From Pseudomonas triticicola (GTDB taxonomy: Bacteria > Pseudomonadota > Gammaproteobacteria > Pseudomonadales > Pseudomonadaceae), in contig NZ_JAHSTX010000001.1 of assembly GCF_019145375.1 (NCBI RefSeq), forward strand, positions 3,447,001 through 3,511,000: 64,000 nucleotides of DNA. Reading direction: 5' to 3'. The notes below the pieces were generated by a model. That model worked only from the letters and a program-made list of their open reading frames with translations. It did no database searches and was not told where the DNA came from. Positions 13,459-22,885 of the stretch are shown here, piece after piece. The position numbers and the translations under genes were made by a program. Each line of letters begins with the position of its first letter. Within the stretch, counting starts at the first letter, position 1.

Positions 13459-13887
13459 ATGACCAAAGTCGACTTCTATATCCTGCCCAGCGCCGATCCA
13501 TCAGCGCGCCTGGATTTCGCCTGCAAGCTCACCGAGAAAGCCTGGCGCATGGGCCATCGCATCTACCTGCATTGCAGCGATGCGGCCCAGCGTGATGATC
13601 TCGATGCACGTCTGTGGGCATTCAAGGGCGAAAGCTTCGTGCCCCACGGCCCGGCCGACAGCGAACCGGACGGTTTGATCGTGCTGGGACTCGGGCAAGA
13701 CTGCGGTGAGCATCAGGACCTGCTGGTCAATCTCGACCTGAAAGTCCCGGCCTTCGCCAGCAAGTTCGCCCGTGTGGCGGAAGTGGTGGTGGAAGATCCG
13801 GCCATTCGAGCGGCGGCGCGGGAGAGTTTCCGTTTCTACCGCGAACAGGGCTATTCTCTGCAAGACCACCGTTTACAGCGACTCTGA
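13459..13887 (+). CDS. holC: DNA polymerase III chi subunit
   Basis: HolC (chi) links the clamp-loader complex to single-stranded-DNA-binding protein during replication. The 142-residue product begins MTKVDFYILPSADPSARLDFACKL and contains HRIYLHCSD, LWAFKGESFVPHG and VPAFASKFARVAEVV, all typical of the family. It follows pepA by 57 bases; valS lies beyond the next small gene and the Rhs insertion. The pepA-holC-valS order is conserved in Pseudomonas. Confidence 0.95.
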   Translation: MTKVDFYILPSADPSARLDFACKLTEKAWRMGHRIYLHCSDAAQRDDLDARLWAFKGESFVPHGPADSEPDGLIVLGLGQDCGEHQDLLVNLDLKVPAFASKFARVAEVVVEDPAIRAAARESFRFYREQGYSLQDHRLQRL

Positions 13888-13895
13888 GCACTCCA

Positions 13896-14291
13896 ATGGA
13901 CACTCCGAAACCGCAACAGAAGTCCGCACATCTGCTGGACGATCTTGAATCGATCCGCCAGTTGCTCGGCGATGACAACCTGCAACCGCCGCTCTTGACC
14001 GATACGGTCGATGATGGCGAACAGGAACAGATTCCGATGCTGTTCGATTCCGTCGGCAATCAGCCGGCAGCTGTCGAGCCGCCACCAGCGCCGCCGGCTG
14101 CCCCGGCTGCCCCGGCTGCCGCACCGGTCGATAAAGGCCCGGACGCACTTCTCCACCTGGACAGCGAACTGCGCGCCGCCGCGCAATTGATCATGCAAGA
14201 CGTGATCGACGACTTCGCCCCGCACATCGAAACCGAAATCAAACGCCGCCTCGATGCGCGGATGGAGCGGCTGCTCAGCCAGTACGAGTAG
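13896..14291 (+). CDS. Small conserved hypothetical protein between holC and valS
   Basis: The 131-residue product has no function I recognise. The N-terminal half is acidic (HLLDDLESIRQLLGDDN), the middle is a low-complexity proline/alanine linker (about 60-75) and the C-terminal half is probably helical (LDSELRAAAQLIMQDVIDDF to RLDARMERLLSQ). It starts eight bases after holC and is presumably co-transcribed with it. From memory, a gene like this sits between holC and valS in other pseudomonads. Its stop is 52 bases from the convergent Rhs gene end. Confidence 0.8.
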   Translation: MDTPKPQQKSAHLLDDLESIRQLLGDDNLQPPLLTDTVDDGEQEQIPMLFDSVGNQPAAVEPPPAPPAAPAAPAAAPVDKGPDALLHLDSELRAAAQLIMQDVIDDFAPHIETEIKRRLDARMERLLSQYE

Positions 14292-14343
14292 CCTTGGCGC
14301 CCCCACGATCAGCACTGAGTTGGCAACCCGGCAAACCTGACTT

Positions 14344-17301
14344 CTAGACGGTGTTGCTGCGATGCCAATCCAGTGTTCTGGCATGTCTGGGCGTGGCAAC
14401 CATGCCTTTTCCCCGAGTCACAAACTCTTGCGCCCAGTGCTCCGGAACTGCGGCGTTCAACGCCCCGTAAAAATCGAACAGTTCGCGGGTGCTTTCGATA
14501 ATCGACCACTGCCCCTGGTGCACCATCGCTATCGGAAACGGGCCTGGCCGGGCAACCGCCTCCAAATATCCGTTGTCCTGTCTGACCTTGTCGAATTCAT
14601 GACTCCACATATGTGAAACGAAGTTCACTTGCGGACCATGACGGATAACATTCATCGGAGTGTTATCGAACGGTCTCGCGGAATCCAGTTCGGCGATAGC
14701 ATGATTGATCAAATTCATGACTTGCGCCTCCTCGCTACTTCCCGAGCGCGGAACAATACCTTTTCCTTGTCTTGACTGAATAACATCGTGCATATCGTAG
14801 TCACCCGTATAGGGCGTGACGACTTTGAACTTCACCCAGGCATCCAGGAGTTCGTGTTCGATGGGACTTTGCAAGTTAACGCTGTAGGAAACATCTTCAT
14901 CGCTGATGCTATTGCGCGCATAAAGTCCTCGAACACCGCCCCGGCCCCACTGCCCCACTCGCCCGACCAACCCGCTTTTTTCTGCCCGCGCGAGCATCGC
15001 TTCAGCGCCATCCCCGTAAACCGCTTTCAAGGAAGACGGTTTGATGGTCTTTTCAAGAATGTTATGGCCCTTGGCAGCGGCACCTTCGCCCAGAGCCTTG
15101 ATGGTGTAACTTCCGGACTCTCTAACGCTTATTGCTACATTGTGTTCTTTGGATACTTTTTCGAAGGCAGGCATATGCAATGGATGGATAAATGACTCGC
15201 CAACCATTTGCCTGGCTTCTTGCCCTTCCTTGTACAAACCATTGCTGTCAAAAAACGTGACGGGATTATTGCCGACCATCATAAACAGGTTCATGCCGTC
15301 CGCCGGTCCTGCCGGATCAGCACTTAACCAGCGCCCCGCCCAAGGCTGATAGTAGCGCCAGCCAAAGTAGTAAAGTCCCGTGACATCGCGTTCCTTTGCG
15401 CAGTACCTGGCGATTTTGAAATCCGCCTCAATGGCACTTCGCGCCACCCATATGGCTGTGCCGCCGAATGGGTAGTATTCCTCCTGGCTTACAAGCTTCC
15501 CCTCACCGTCCACGACCAGCGCGCTACTGCCTATCAAGTTGTCATAGCTGTAATAAAGCAGGTCATTGTCGGTGTTCGGCGGCCTCGGACTGTCCCAATG
15601 CAGGATTCGCAGTCGGGATCGACCTGACGCATCTGCGTTGATGACGTGCAGACGCTCCGCCACTGTTGCGCCGATCCCCTTCGTTCTGAGCTCCAGTGAC
15701 GGCAGGTAGACGACCCGCTGCTTTTGTATGCAACCACACACTTTCTGCGCGCTGAACTTCAGCACTCGCTGACTGGCACTGTCATAGCGATACGTCTCAT
15801 GGTCATCCATCGCGCCATCACGCATCACCGGGGTCACTTGCAAAAGTTCGTTGCGCGGCGTCCAGACAAGCCGCTGTCCGGGCTGCAAAGTGGTCTGCTG
15901 CCCGCCCGCCGAGAAAAATGCTTCCACCTCCTCGGGATTTGTCGCCAGGGTGTCCAGCACACCGCGATTGCTGCGGTTGCTGATCGTGACCCTGGCGGTG
16001 TGATTATTTTGCGAGGCTGGTGCGATGTGGCGTATCTGAATCAGATTGCCGGCCATATCGTAGCGGTAAGTGCGGGTGTAACTGGTGTAAGCGGCGGCGT
16101 CGGAACCGCAGACCAGAGAGGAGCCGCATGCCCCCTCGGCATTCGCCATCTCGCGTCCGGTGGCGCTGATCAGTTGATAGAGCGAGTCATGGATATAAGT
16201 GTTTTGCGCCAGCATCTTCTGATTTCGCCAGAAACATGGTGTCTGCGAATCGTCGCGCTCAACGCTGACGTTACCAACCGGATCATAGGTGTACTTCAGA
16301 TCCTGTAGCACTTTAGCTCCCGCCGCATGCCCGAGCGGTCGTTCCACTCTGATTCCCGAGAGGCGCCGGGTTTCCTGCTCGTATTTCCAAGTGGTTACCA
16401 CACCGTTGCCGCTCTCTTCACGCAGAGTCTGACCCGCCGCCGAATACGTCAGCGACTTCACGACAACCCGTTCCGCGCTGCCCTTGAGCGTCACCCAGTG
16501 CCCCCGGATTGCTCCTGCCATATCGTAAGCCACGCGCTGCAGGTTGCCCGCTGCGTCCGTAGATCCATGCAGCGCGCCCGTCGCATCGCAGGTAACCAGA
16601 CTGGAGAAGGTCTCGTCATCCAGACCGTCATTCCAGTCCGAGGCGTTGTCACCCTGCCAATCGACCACCTCGCCCGGGTTGTCTGCGCTCTTGACGAAAC
16701 GCCGGCTAATCGAGCGCGGCACACCTGTCAGCGCCACGCTATCAGTCTTCGTCAGACCGGCCGTGTCGTAGTGGCTCACGCACCGGCCGGCCAGGTTCAG
16801 CGCAATTTCAGCCTCAGTGTTTGCGGCATAGACCCTTCGCTCGCTGATTTTCGGGCGCTTGTTTCCCACCTGTTCGGAAACGCTGGTCAGACGACCGAGA
16901 AGATCGCTTTCTTCGTATTGGTAGGTGCTGGTAACAACCTGAGTAGTGTTTCCATGTTCGTGGTCAGGGTCTGGAATATTGCTTACCACCCTGTAAGAAC
17001 GACCGAAAGCGTCAGGTAACGCCACGCTGCCGCCATTGTCTACACCCTGCTGACTCAACACGCGCCCGGACAGACTGCTGACATAAATGAAATTGGCCAA
17101 TCCGGCTTCGCTTAATCGTGGGTCAGCGCTGCGTATCAGGAACCCGCGACCATCGTAATGGTGACGGCTGATGCGTTCGCTTGTAACAGCGGGTGAATCG
17201 GGATGACGGTGGTAACGCACATCCCGCACACGAAGGCAGCGGCTATCCAGTACCGTGATCGATGGAGTGTTGGCATGCAGCGATGTTTGAGATGCACACA
17301 T
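14344..17301 (-). CDS. TccC-like Rhs-repeat toxin with C-terminal ExoY/edema-factor-type nucleotidyl cyclase domain
   Basis: The 985-residue product resembles Tc-toxin C subunits (TccC/SepC type) along residues 1-689, e.g. LDSRCLRVRDVRYHR, DSLYQLISATGREMAN and GRWLSADPAG. These form the Rhs/YD-repeat shell that encloses a toxin. Arg649, Asp662 and Asp685 have the spacing of the autoprotease residues known for YenC2-type C proteins, so self-cleavage after DSNGL (689) is expected. Residues 690-985 match the ExoY/edema-factor family in order: VSKEHNVAISVRESGS, AAAKGHNILEK (Lys744, Lys751), GDYDMHD (Asp834, Asp836) and IRHGPQVNF (His888, Asn893). I infer a cAMP- or cGMP-forming effector. No signal peptide, PAAR domain, TcA, TcB or immunity gene is visible nearby. 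The gene is richer in A/T than its neighbours and interrupts the holC-valS order, suggesting acquisition. Confidence 0.88.
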   Translation of the reverse strand: MCASQTSLHANTPSITVLDSRCLRVRDVRYHRHPDSPAVTSERISRHHYDGRGFLIRSADPRLSEAGLANFIYVSSLSGRVLSQQGVDNGGSVALPDAFGRSYRVVSNIPDPDHEHGNTTQVVTSTYQYEESDLLGRLTSVSEQVGNKRPKISERRVYAANTEAEIALNLAGRCVSHYDTAGLTKTDSVALTGVPRSISRRFVKSADNPGEVVDWQGDNASDWNDGLDDETFSSLVTCDATGALHGSTDAAGNLQRVAYDMAGAIRGHWVTLKGSAERVVVKSLTYSAAGQTLREESGNGVVTTWKYEQETRRLSGIRVERPLGHAAGAKVLQDLKYTYDPVGNVSVERDDSQTPCFWRNQKMLAQNTYIHDSLYQLISATGREMANAEGACGSSLVCGSDAAAYTSYTRTYRYDMAGNLIQIRHIAPASQNNHTARVTISNRSNRGVLDTLATNPEEVEAFFSAGGQQTTLQPGQRLVWTPRNELLQVTPVMRDGAMDDHETYRYDSASQRVLKFSAQKVCGCIQKQRVVYLPSLELRTKGIGATVAERLHVINADASGRSRLRILHWDSPRPPNTDNDLLYYSYDNLIGSSALVVDGEGKLVSQEEYYPFGGTAIWVARSAIEADFKIARYCAKERDVTGLYYFGWRYYQPWAGRWLSADPAGPADGMNLFMMVGNNPVTFFDSNGLYKEGQEARQMVGESFIHPLHMPAFEKVSKEHNVAISVRESGSYTIKALGEGAAAKGHNILEKTIKPSSLKAVYGDGAEAMLARAEKSGLVGRVGQWGRGGVRGLYARNSISDEDVSYSVNLQSPIEHELLDAWVKFKVVTPYTGDYDMHDVIQSRQGKGIVPRSGSSEEAQVMNLINHAIAELDSARPFDNTPMNVIRHGPQVNFVSHMWSHEFDKVRQDNGYLEAVARPGPFPIAMVHQGQWSIIESTRELFDFYGALNAAVPEHWAQEFVTRGKGMVATPRHARTLDWHRSNTV

Positions 17302-17410
17302 TTGATCTGCCCTTCGTTCCCTGTTGGAAAAGTACTAGCAGACAACTTGCACCATCGCTCGCGCGCTGCTGACCGGTCGCGCCCCGCTCGCCCTACTCAC
17401 CATGCCCCGC

Positions 17411-17416
17411 TATACT
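17411..17416 (+). promoter_or_regulatory. Candidate -10 box for valS
   Basis: TATACT lies 44 bases before the valS ATG, in the gap between the divergent Rhs gene and valS. No convincing -35 partner is seen, so support is limited to the hexamer and its position. Confidence 0.35.
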
Positions 17417-17459
17417 TGCCGGCTTTTCCTGAATAAATGCCAATAGGGTCCCGCCGCGC

Positions 17460-20306
17460 ATGGATAAGACCTACCAGCCGCACGCCATTGAAACTTCCTG
17501 GTACAAGACCTGGGAGTCCGAGAACTACTTCGCCCCGCAAGGCGCGGGCGAGTCCTACACCATCATGATCCCGCCGCCGAACGTCACCGGTAGCCTGCAC
17601 ATGGGTCACGGCTTCAACAACGCGATCATGGACGCGTTGATCCGTTTCCGTCGCATGCAGGGTCGCGACACCCTGTGGCAGCCGGGCACCGACCACGCCG
17701 GTATCGCCACGCAGATGCTGGTAGAGCGTCAGCTCGAAGCCCAAGGCCAGAATCGTCACGATCTGGGCCGGGAAAAATTCCTTGAGAAAGTCTGGGAATG
17801 GAAAGATCAGTCCGGTGGCAACATCAGCCGGCAGATCCGTCGCCTCGGCTCGTCCGTCGACTGGAGCCGCGAGCGCTTCACCATGGACGACGGCCTCTCG
17901 GAAGCGGTCAAGGAAGCGTTCGTGCGTCTGCATGAAGACGGCCTGATCTACCGCGGCAAGCGTCTGGTCAACTGGGACACCAAACTGCACACGGCGATTT
18001 CCGACCTCGAAGTGGAGAACCACGAAGAGAAAGGCTTCCTGTGGAACCTGAAATACCCATTGGCCGACGGCGTGAAAACCGCTGAAGGCAATGACTTCCT
18101 GATCGTCGCCACCACCCGTCCGGAAACCATGCTCGGCGACTCCGCCGTCGCGGTTAACCCGAACGACGAGCGCTATAAAGCGCTGATCGGCAAATTTGTC
18201 GAGCTGCCACTGGTTGGCCGGCGCATCCCGATCATCGCCGACGATTATTGCGACCCTGAATTCGGCACCGGCTGCGTGAAAATCACCCCGGCCCACGATT
18301 TCAACGACTACGAAGTCGGCAAGCGCCACAACCTGCCGCTGCTGAACATCTTCGACAAGAACGCCAACGTGCTGCCTGCCGCGCAGGTGTTCAACCTCGA
18401 CGGCACGCTGAACGAGAGCATCGACGGCAAGATTCCGGCCGAGTTCGCCGGTCTGGAACGTTTCGAAGCGCGCAAGCAGATCGTTGCCGCGTTCGACGCT
18501 GCCGGCCTGCTGGTGAGCGTCAACGATCACAACCTGAAAACGCCGAAAGGCGATCGCTCCGGCACGGTCATCGAACCGTGGCTGACCGACCAGTGGTACG
18601 TATCGACCAAGCCTCTGGCCGAGCCGGCGATTGCTGCCGTTGAAGACGGTCGCATCCAGTTCGTGCCCAAGCAGTACGAAAACATGTACTTCTCGTGGAT
18701 GCGCGACATCCAGGACTGGTGCATCAGCCGTCAGCTGTGGTGGGGCCACCGGATTCCGGCCTGGTACGACGAGTCGGGCAAGGTCTACGTCGGTCGCGAC
18801 GAAGCCGAAGTGCGTGCCAAGCACAACCTCGGCCCGGACGTTGCGCTGCAACAGGACAACGACGTCCTAGACACCTGGTTCAGCTCCGGCCTGTGGACAT
18901 TCTCCACGCTGGGCTGGCCTGAGCAGACCGAGTTCCTGAAGAAATTCCACTCTACCGACGTGCTGGTCACCGGTTTCGACATCATTTTCTTCTGGGTTGC
19001 CCGGATGATCATGATGACCATGCACCTGATGAAGAACGAAGACGGCACGCCGCAGGTTCCGTTCAAGACTGTGTACGTGCACGGTCTGGTGCGCGACGGC
19101 CAGGGCCAGAAGATGTCCAAGTCCAAGGGCAACGTCCTTGACCCGCTGGACATCATCGACGGCATCGACCTGGAAACCCTGGTGCAGAAGCGCACCTCGG
19201 GCCTGATGCAACCGAAACTGGCGAAGAAGATCGAGAAAGCCACCCGCGAAGAATTCGCCAACGGCATCGAAAGCTACGGCACCGACGCCCTGCGCTTCAC
19301 GTTCTGCTCGCTGGCCTCGACCGGTCGCGACATCAAGTTCGACATGGGTCGCGTCGAAGGCTATCGCAACTTCTGCAACAAGATCTGGAACGCCGCGCGT
19401 TACGTTCTGGACAAGGGCGAAGACTGCGGCCAGAACGGCGAAGCCTACGAGCTGTCGCTGGCAGATCGCTGGATCATCTCGCAGCTGCAACGCACCGAAG
19501 CCGAAGTGACCCGCCAACTGGATCAGTTCCGTTTCGACCTCGCCGCACAAGCGTTGTACGAGTTCATCTGGAACCAGTACTGCGACTGGTATCTGGAACT
19601 GTCCAAGCCTGTGCTGTGGGACGAGAACGCGCCGGTCGAACGTCAGCGCGGCACTCGCCGGACGCTGGTGCGTGTGCTGGAAGTGGCGCTGCGTCTGGCG
19701 CATCCGTTCATGCCGTTCATCACTGAAGAAATCTGGCAGCGCATCGCGCCGCTGGCCGGTATTCAGGGCAAAACGATCATGCTGCAGCCTTGGCCGGTGG
19801 CCAACGAAGAGCGCATCGATCCGGCGGCGGAAAACGACATCGAATGGCTCAAGGAACTGATGCTCGGCACGCGCAACATTCGTGGCGAGATGAACATCGG
19901 CCCGGGCAAGCCACTGCCGATCTTCCTGAAGAACGTCAGCGCTGACGACCAGCGCCGCCTGAGCGAGAACGAAGCGCTGCTGAAGAAGCTGGCGCGGCTG
20001 GAATCGATCACCGTACTCGCCGCTGGCGAAGAAGCACCGCTGTCCGCTACCGCACTGGTGGGCGAGATGGAAGTGCTGGTGCCAATGGCCGGTCTGATCG
20101 ACAAGGGCGCCGAACTGGCACGTCTGGACAAAGAAATCCTGCGCCTGCAGGGCGAAGTCCAACGCGTTGGCGGCAAGCTGTCCAACGCCGGTTTCGTCGA
20201 CAAAGCCCCAGCCGAAGTCATCGAGAAGGAACGCGCCAAACTGGCCGAGGCCGAACAGGCCCTGGGCAAACTGGCTGAGCAGCATGCGCGGATTGCCAGT
20301 CTGTAA
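17460..20306 (+). CDS. valS: Valyl-tRNA synthetase
   Basis: ValS charges tRNA-Val and edits mis-activated threonine. The 948-residue class I synthetase shows the HIGH-type motif [13 protein letters not shown] (near residue 42), an editing CP1 domain with [10 protein letters not shown], the KMSKS motif at 551-555, an anticodon-binding domain and a C-terminal coiled coil (from about 880, [17 protein letters not shown]). All expected domains are present and the length is normal. It ends just before a strong terminator. Confidence 0.98.
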   Translation: MDKTYQPHAIETSWYKTWESENYFAPQGAGESYTIMIPPPNVTGSLHMGHGFNNAIMDALIRFRRMQGRDTLWQPGTDHAGIATQMLVERQLEAQGQNRHDLGREKFLEKVWEWKDQSGGNISRQIRRLGSSVDWSRERFTMDDGLSEAVKEAFVRLHEDGLIYRGKRLVNWDTKLHTAISDLEVENHEEKGFLWNLKYPLADGVKTAEGNDFLIVATTRPETMLGDSAVAVNPNDERYKALIGKFVELPLVGRRIPIIADDYCDPEFGTGCVKITPAHDFNDYEVGKRHNLPLLNIFDKNANVLPAAQVFNLDGTLNESIDGKIPAEFAGLERFEARKQIVAAFDAAGLLVSVNDHNLKTPKGDRSGTVIEPWLTDQWYVSTKPLAEPAIAAVEDGRIQFVPKQYENMYFSWMRDIQDWCISRQLWWGHRIPAWYDESGKVYVGRDEAEVRAKHNLGPDVALQQDNDVLDTWFSSGLWTFSTLGWPEQTEFLKKFHSTDVLVTGFDIIFFWVARMIMMTMHLMKNEDGTPQVPFKTVYVHGLVRDGQGQKMSKSKGNVLDPLDIIDGIDLETLVQKRTSGLMQPKLAKKIEKATREEFANGIESYGTDALRFTFCSLASTGRDIKFDMGRVEGYRNFCNKIWNAARYVLDKGEDCGQNGEAYELSLADRWIISQLQRTEAEVTRQLDQFRFDLAAQALYEFIWNQYCDWYLELSKPVLWDENAPVERQRGTRRTLVRVLEVALRLAHPFMPFITEEIWQRIAPLAGIQGKTIMLQPWPVANEERIDPAAENDIEWLKELMLGTRNIRGEMNIGPGKPLPIFLKNVSADDQRRLSENEALLKKLARLESITVLAAGEEAPLSATALVGEMEVLVPMAGLIDKGAELARLDKEILRLQGEVQRVGGKLSNAGFVDKAPAEVIEKERAKLAEAEQALGKLAEQHARIASL

Positions 20307-20321
20307 CGGCAAATCGCAGTG

Positions 20322-20353
20322 AAAAAGGGAGGCCCAGGTGGCCTCCCTTTTTT
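20322..20353 (+). terminator. Intrinsic terminator after valS
   Basis: AAAAAGGGAGGCC and GGCCTCCCTTTTTT form a strong GC-rich stem with a CAGGT loop and a T-run, 16 bases after the valS stop. The flanking A and T runs make it potentially bidirectional, also serving the minus-strand gene ending at 20363. Confidence 0.9.
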
Positions 20354-20362
20354 ATGTCGGCG

Positions 20363-20782
20363 CTACTGGCCTTCTGGGCATGTTCCGCCGCCTGGCATTT
20401 TCAGATCAAGTTTTACCAACGCTCTTTTCGAGGTGCCAATTAAATCTCCTTTGCGCTTCACTGAATATTTGGCATCCAGCGATCCGCTCTTAATAGGTTT
20501 GATCGCCGTTGCGTAGGGGCGGATAATCAGCTCTACGAACTTTCGTGCATCAATCGAACCCAAAACATGGACAAAGCTGGTTTGTGTGCCGGGAACAGGT
20601 TGCGTTCCGTCGCTATCCGAAAAACCTCGCGTTTGCAGCTCGATAACGTCGCCGGAAACCATGTCCGGTTGAATTTCAATTCGAACGGGAACAGCCTTGA
20701 CCGGGCTTGGCTCACTCGTACAGTTGATGTAGTTGAACCGGTCGGCGCTTGGAAAAGTGGCAGCGGTTAATTCAATCATCAT
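20363..20782 (-). CDS. Unrecognised small protein, A/T-rich gene
   Basis: The 139-residue product (MMIELTAATFPSADRFNYIN...) has no signal peptide and no motif I recognise. Residues about 27-120 are rich in alternating hydrophobic stretches (VPVRIEIQPDMVSGDVIEL, FVELIIRPYATAI, KYSVKRKGDLIG), suggesting a beta-sandwich. Codon use is more A/T-rich than in flanking valS and rlmF, similar to the Rhs gene on the other side of valS. A common origin with that toxin gene is possible but unproven. AGAGAGA precedes the ATG. I am confident it is a gene, not of its role. Confidence 0.72.
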   Translation of the reverse strand: MMIELTAATFPSADRFNYINCTSEPSPVKAVPVRIEIQPDMVSGDVIELQTRGFSDSDGTQPVPGTQTSFVHVLGSIDARKFVELIIRPYATAIKPIKSGSLDAKYSVKRKGDLIGTSKRALVKLDLKMPGGGTCPEGQ

Positions 20783-20993
20783 CGTCTCTCTCTCAGTGTT
20801 TTGAACTCGACAAAACCAGCCTCAAGTAAAACGCTTGCCCAAGTCCTTGCCCACTGTCATTTCTGACAGGTCATCAAGATCGTTTTGGAATAAGAAACCT
20901 GCCTTTCCTCGTAACCATACTTGCTTGGTCGCGCACGGATTAGATGTGGGACAATGCCCGCCACTTTCAGCCATACCCGAATCGACCACGCCC

Positions 20994-22013
20994 ATGACCG
21001 CCCCCCGCACACCCAAACCTGCGCGCAAGAAGCCTGACGCCGCGTCCCCGAGCAAAGCCACCGCGCCGCGCGAGAAGGCCAGCCTGCATCCGCGCAATCG
21101 CCATCAGGGTCGTTACGACTTTCCGGCACTGATCAAGACCACGCCGGAACTGGCCAAGTACGTGATCACCAACCCGTACGGCAAGGAAAGCATCGACTTC
21201 GCCAGCCCCGACGCGGTACGTGTGTTCAATCGGGCGCTGCTCAAGGCGTTCTATGGCATTCAGCATTGGGATATCCCGGCGGACTACCTCTGCCCTCCAG
21301 TTCCGGGGCGTGCCGACTATGTGCACTTTCTCGCCGACCTGCTGGCGAGCATGAACGACGGCAAGGTGCCGCGCGGCGCGATCGTCAATGTGCTGGACAT
21401 CGGCATGGGCGCCAACTGCGTTTATCCGCTGATCGGCAACAGCGAATACCGCTGGCACTTCCTCGGCTCCGAAATCGATCCGACCGCCGTGGCCGCTGCC
21501 AGAGCCATCGTGCAGTCCAATGATCTGAGCAAGGTCATCCAGCTGCGCCAGCAGGAAAACCGCAAGCACATCCTCATCGGCTTGCTGGAGCCGGGCGAGC
21601 GTTTTGACCTGACCATGTGCAATCCGCCGTTCCACGCTTCGATGGAAGAAGCGACCAAGGGCAGCGAGCGCAAGTGGCGCGCCTTGGGCAAGGCCGACCC
21701 GAAACGCAAGCTGCCGGTGCTGAACTTCGGCGGGCAATCGGCGGAGCTGTGGTGTGAAGGCGGTGAAGCGCGCTTCGTGACGCAGTTGATTGCCGAGAGC
21801 GCGAACTTCCAGCACAAGGTGTTGTGGTTCAGCACCCTGGTATCGAAGGCGTCGAACCTGCCGGCCATCGAAACTGCGCTGAAGAAGGCCGGCGTGCTGG
21901 AGAGCCAAGTGGTGGAGATGTCCCAGGGGCAGAAGCAGAGCCGTTTTGTCGCGTGGACCTTCCAGACCAAGTCCGAGCAGCAGATCTGGCGGCGTGAGCG
22001 CTGGGTGCGCTAA
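20994..22013 (+). CDS. rlmF: 23S rRNA (adenine-1618-N6)-methyltransferase
   Basis: RlmF uses S-adenosylmethionine to methylate A1618 of 23S rRNA. The 339-residue protein has a basic N-terminal tail (about 1-35), then [16 protein letters not shown], the SAM-binding region [16 protein letters not shown] and the N6-adenine methylase motif CNPPFHAS, ending in [15 protein letters not shown]. The ATG at 20994 ([14 protein letters not shown]) was chosen over an upstream in-frame start at 20835, whose extra 53 residues do not fit the family. Confidence 0.95.
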   Translation: MTAPRTPKPARKKPDAASPSKATAPREKASLHPRNRHQGRYDFPALIKTTPELAKYVITNPYGKESIDFASPDAVRVFNRALLKAFYGIQHWDIPADYLCPPVPGRADYVHFLADLLASMNDGKVPRGAIVNVLDIGMGANCVYPLIGNSEYRWHFLGSEIDPTAVAAARAIVQSNDLSKVIQLRQQENRKHILIGLLEPGERFDLTMCNPPFHASMEEATKGSERKWRALGKADPKRKLPVLNFGGQSAELWCEGGEARFVTQLIAESANFQHKVLWFSTLVSKASNLPAIETALKKAGVLESQVVEMSQGQKQSRFVAWTFQTKSEQQIWRRERWVR

Positions 22014-22029
22014 GGCGCTGTAGATCCCC

Positions 22030-22120
22030 CTGTGGGAGCGAGCCTGCTCGCGAAGGCAGCGTGTCAGTCAGCTTCAATATCGACTGACCCACCGCTTTCG
22101 CGAGCAGGCTCGCTCCCACA
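22030..22120. repeat. REPIN, copy 3
   Basis: CTGTGGGAGCGAGCCTGCTC at the left and the inverse ending GCTCGCTCCCACA at the right, with spacer containing GTCAGTCAGC and CGACTGACCC. It lies between the convergent rlmF and HU genes. Confidence 0.92.
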
Positions 22121-22154
22121 TTTGCCCGCGACTTGACCGTCAAATCACAGACAC

Positions 22155-22197
22155 AAAAAAACCGCGCCCCGGATCACTCCGAAGCACGGTTTTTTTT
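22155..22197 (-). terminator. Terminator of the HU gene
   Basis: An imperfect GC-rich stem (minus strand AACCGTGCTTCGGA / TCCGGGGCGCGGTT) is flanked by A7 and T8 runs, twelve bases after the HU stop codon. It could also stop readthrough from rlmF. Confidence 0.75.
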
Positions 22198-22208
22198 ATC
22201 GCTGCGTC

Positions 22209-22490
22209 TTACTTGTTCACAGCGTCGGTCAGGCCTTTGGCCACAACCAGCTTGATCACTTTCTTTGCAGGGATTTCGATGGCAGCGCCAGTCGAAGGGT
22301 TACGGCCAGTGCGGGCAGGACGCTCGGTCACTTTCAGCTTGCCGATACCTGGCAAGGTGATTTCGCCGCCGTTTTCCAGCTGATCGGCAACGATTTGGCC
22401 CAGTTGGTCCAGAGCGTTACGCGCGGTGGTTTTCGGCGCGTCGATAGCTTCAGCGATGTCGGCGATCAGTTGGTCTTTAGTAAGAGCCAT
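22209..22490 (-). CDS. HU-family nucleoid DNA-binding protein
   Basis: HU proteins bend and compact DNA as dimers. The 93-residue product begins MALTKDQLIADIAEAI and has the DNA-binding arm region RPARTGRNPSTGAAIEIPAKK, including the intercalating-proline context. The ATG at 22490 gives the standard N-terminus; 27 extra upstream codons in frame are not protein-like. Pseudomonas has several HU paralogues; from its place next to ndpA this may be the one called HupN, but I am not sure enough to assign the symbol. Confidence 0.95.
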   Translation of the reverse strand: MALTKDQLIADIAEAIDAPKTTARNALDQLGQIVADQLENGGEITLPGIGKLKVTERPARTGRNPSTGAAIEIPAKKVIKLVVAKGLTDAVNK

Positions 22491-22885
22491 GTAGTGTTCC
22501 TTCCCTATCAAATTCATATGGATTGCAGAGTGCAGTGTCAGCCATCGAGCCCGATCTTCTGGATCTGGCACCCTCGGCGATAACCACGACGAGTCGGGTT
22601 ATAGATGCCGAAATCAGGGTTTGGTTCGACCTGACAAATGCTGAATGCACGCTTAACGCAGTGACTTCGCGTAAGACCGGGCAAAACTAGCACAGCGACA
22701 AGGAAATATCCGCCTCTAGCTACCCATTTGGTCAGCTTTATTGTGCTAAATCGGTAAAAAACCGCTTAAGGCCGGGCGCGCGCCCCGGTTTTTCCCTGCA
22801 ACCCGCGCCAAAACCAGTGGTTGCGGTACACTGAGCGCTTTTTCGGGGGAGCCTGCCCTCCTCCCTTCCAACAGCCGAGAAGCCC
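22491..22885. other. Divergent intergenic region HU / ndpA
   Basis: This 395-base stretch separates two divergent nucleoid-protein genes. I see no coding frame. A GC-rich palindrome near 22772-22788 (CCGGGCGCGCGCC) followed by TTTTT resembles a plus-strand terminator or attenuator ahead of ndpA. TACACT near 22826 could be a -10 box. Neither can be proved by eye. Confidence 0.4.

Noticed and set aside
20835..20993. N-terminal extension of rlmF
   Set aside because: The extra 53 residues are unlike RlmF and overlap the probable promoter. ATG 20994 fits the family.
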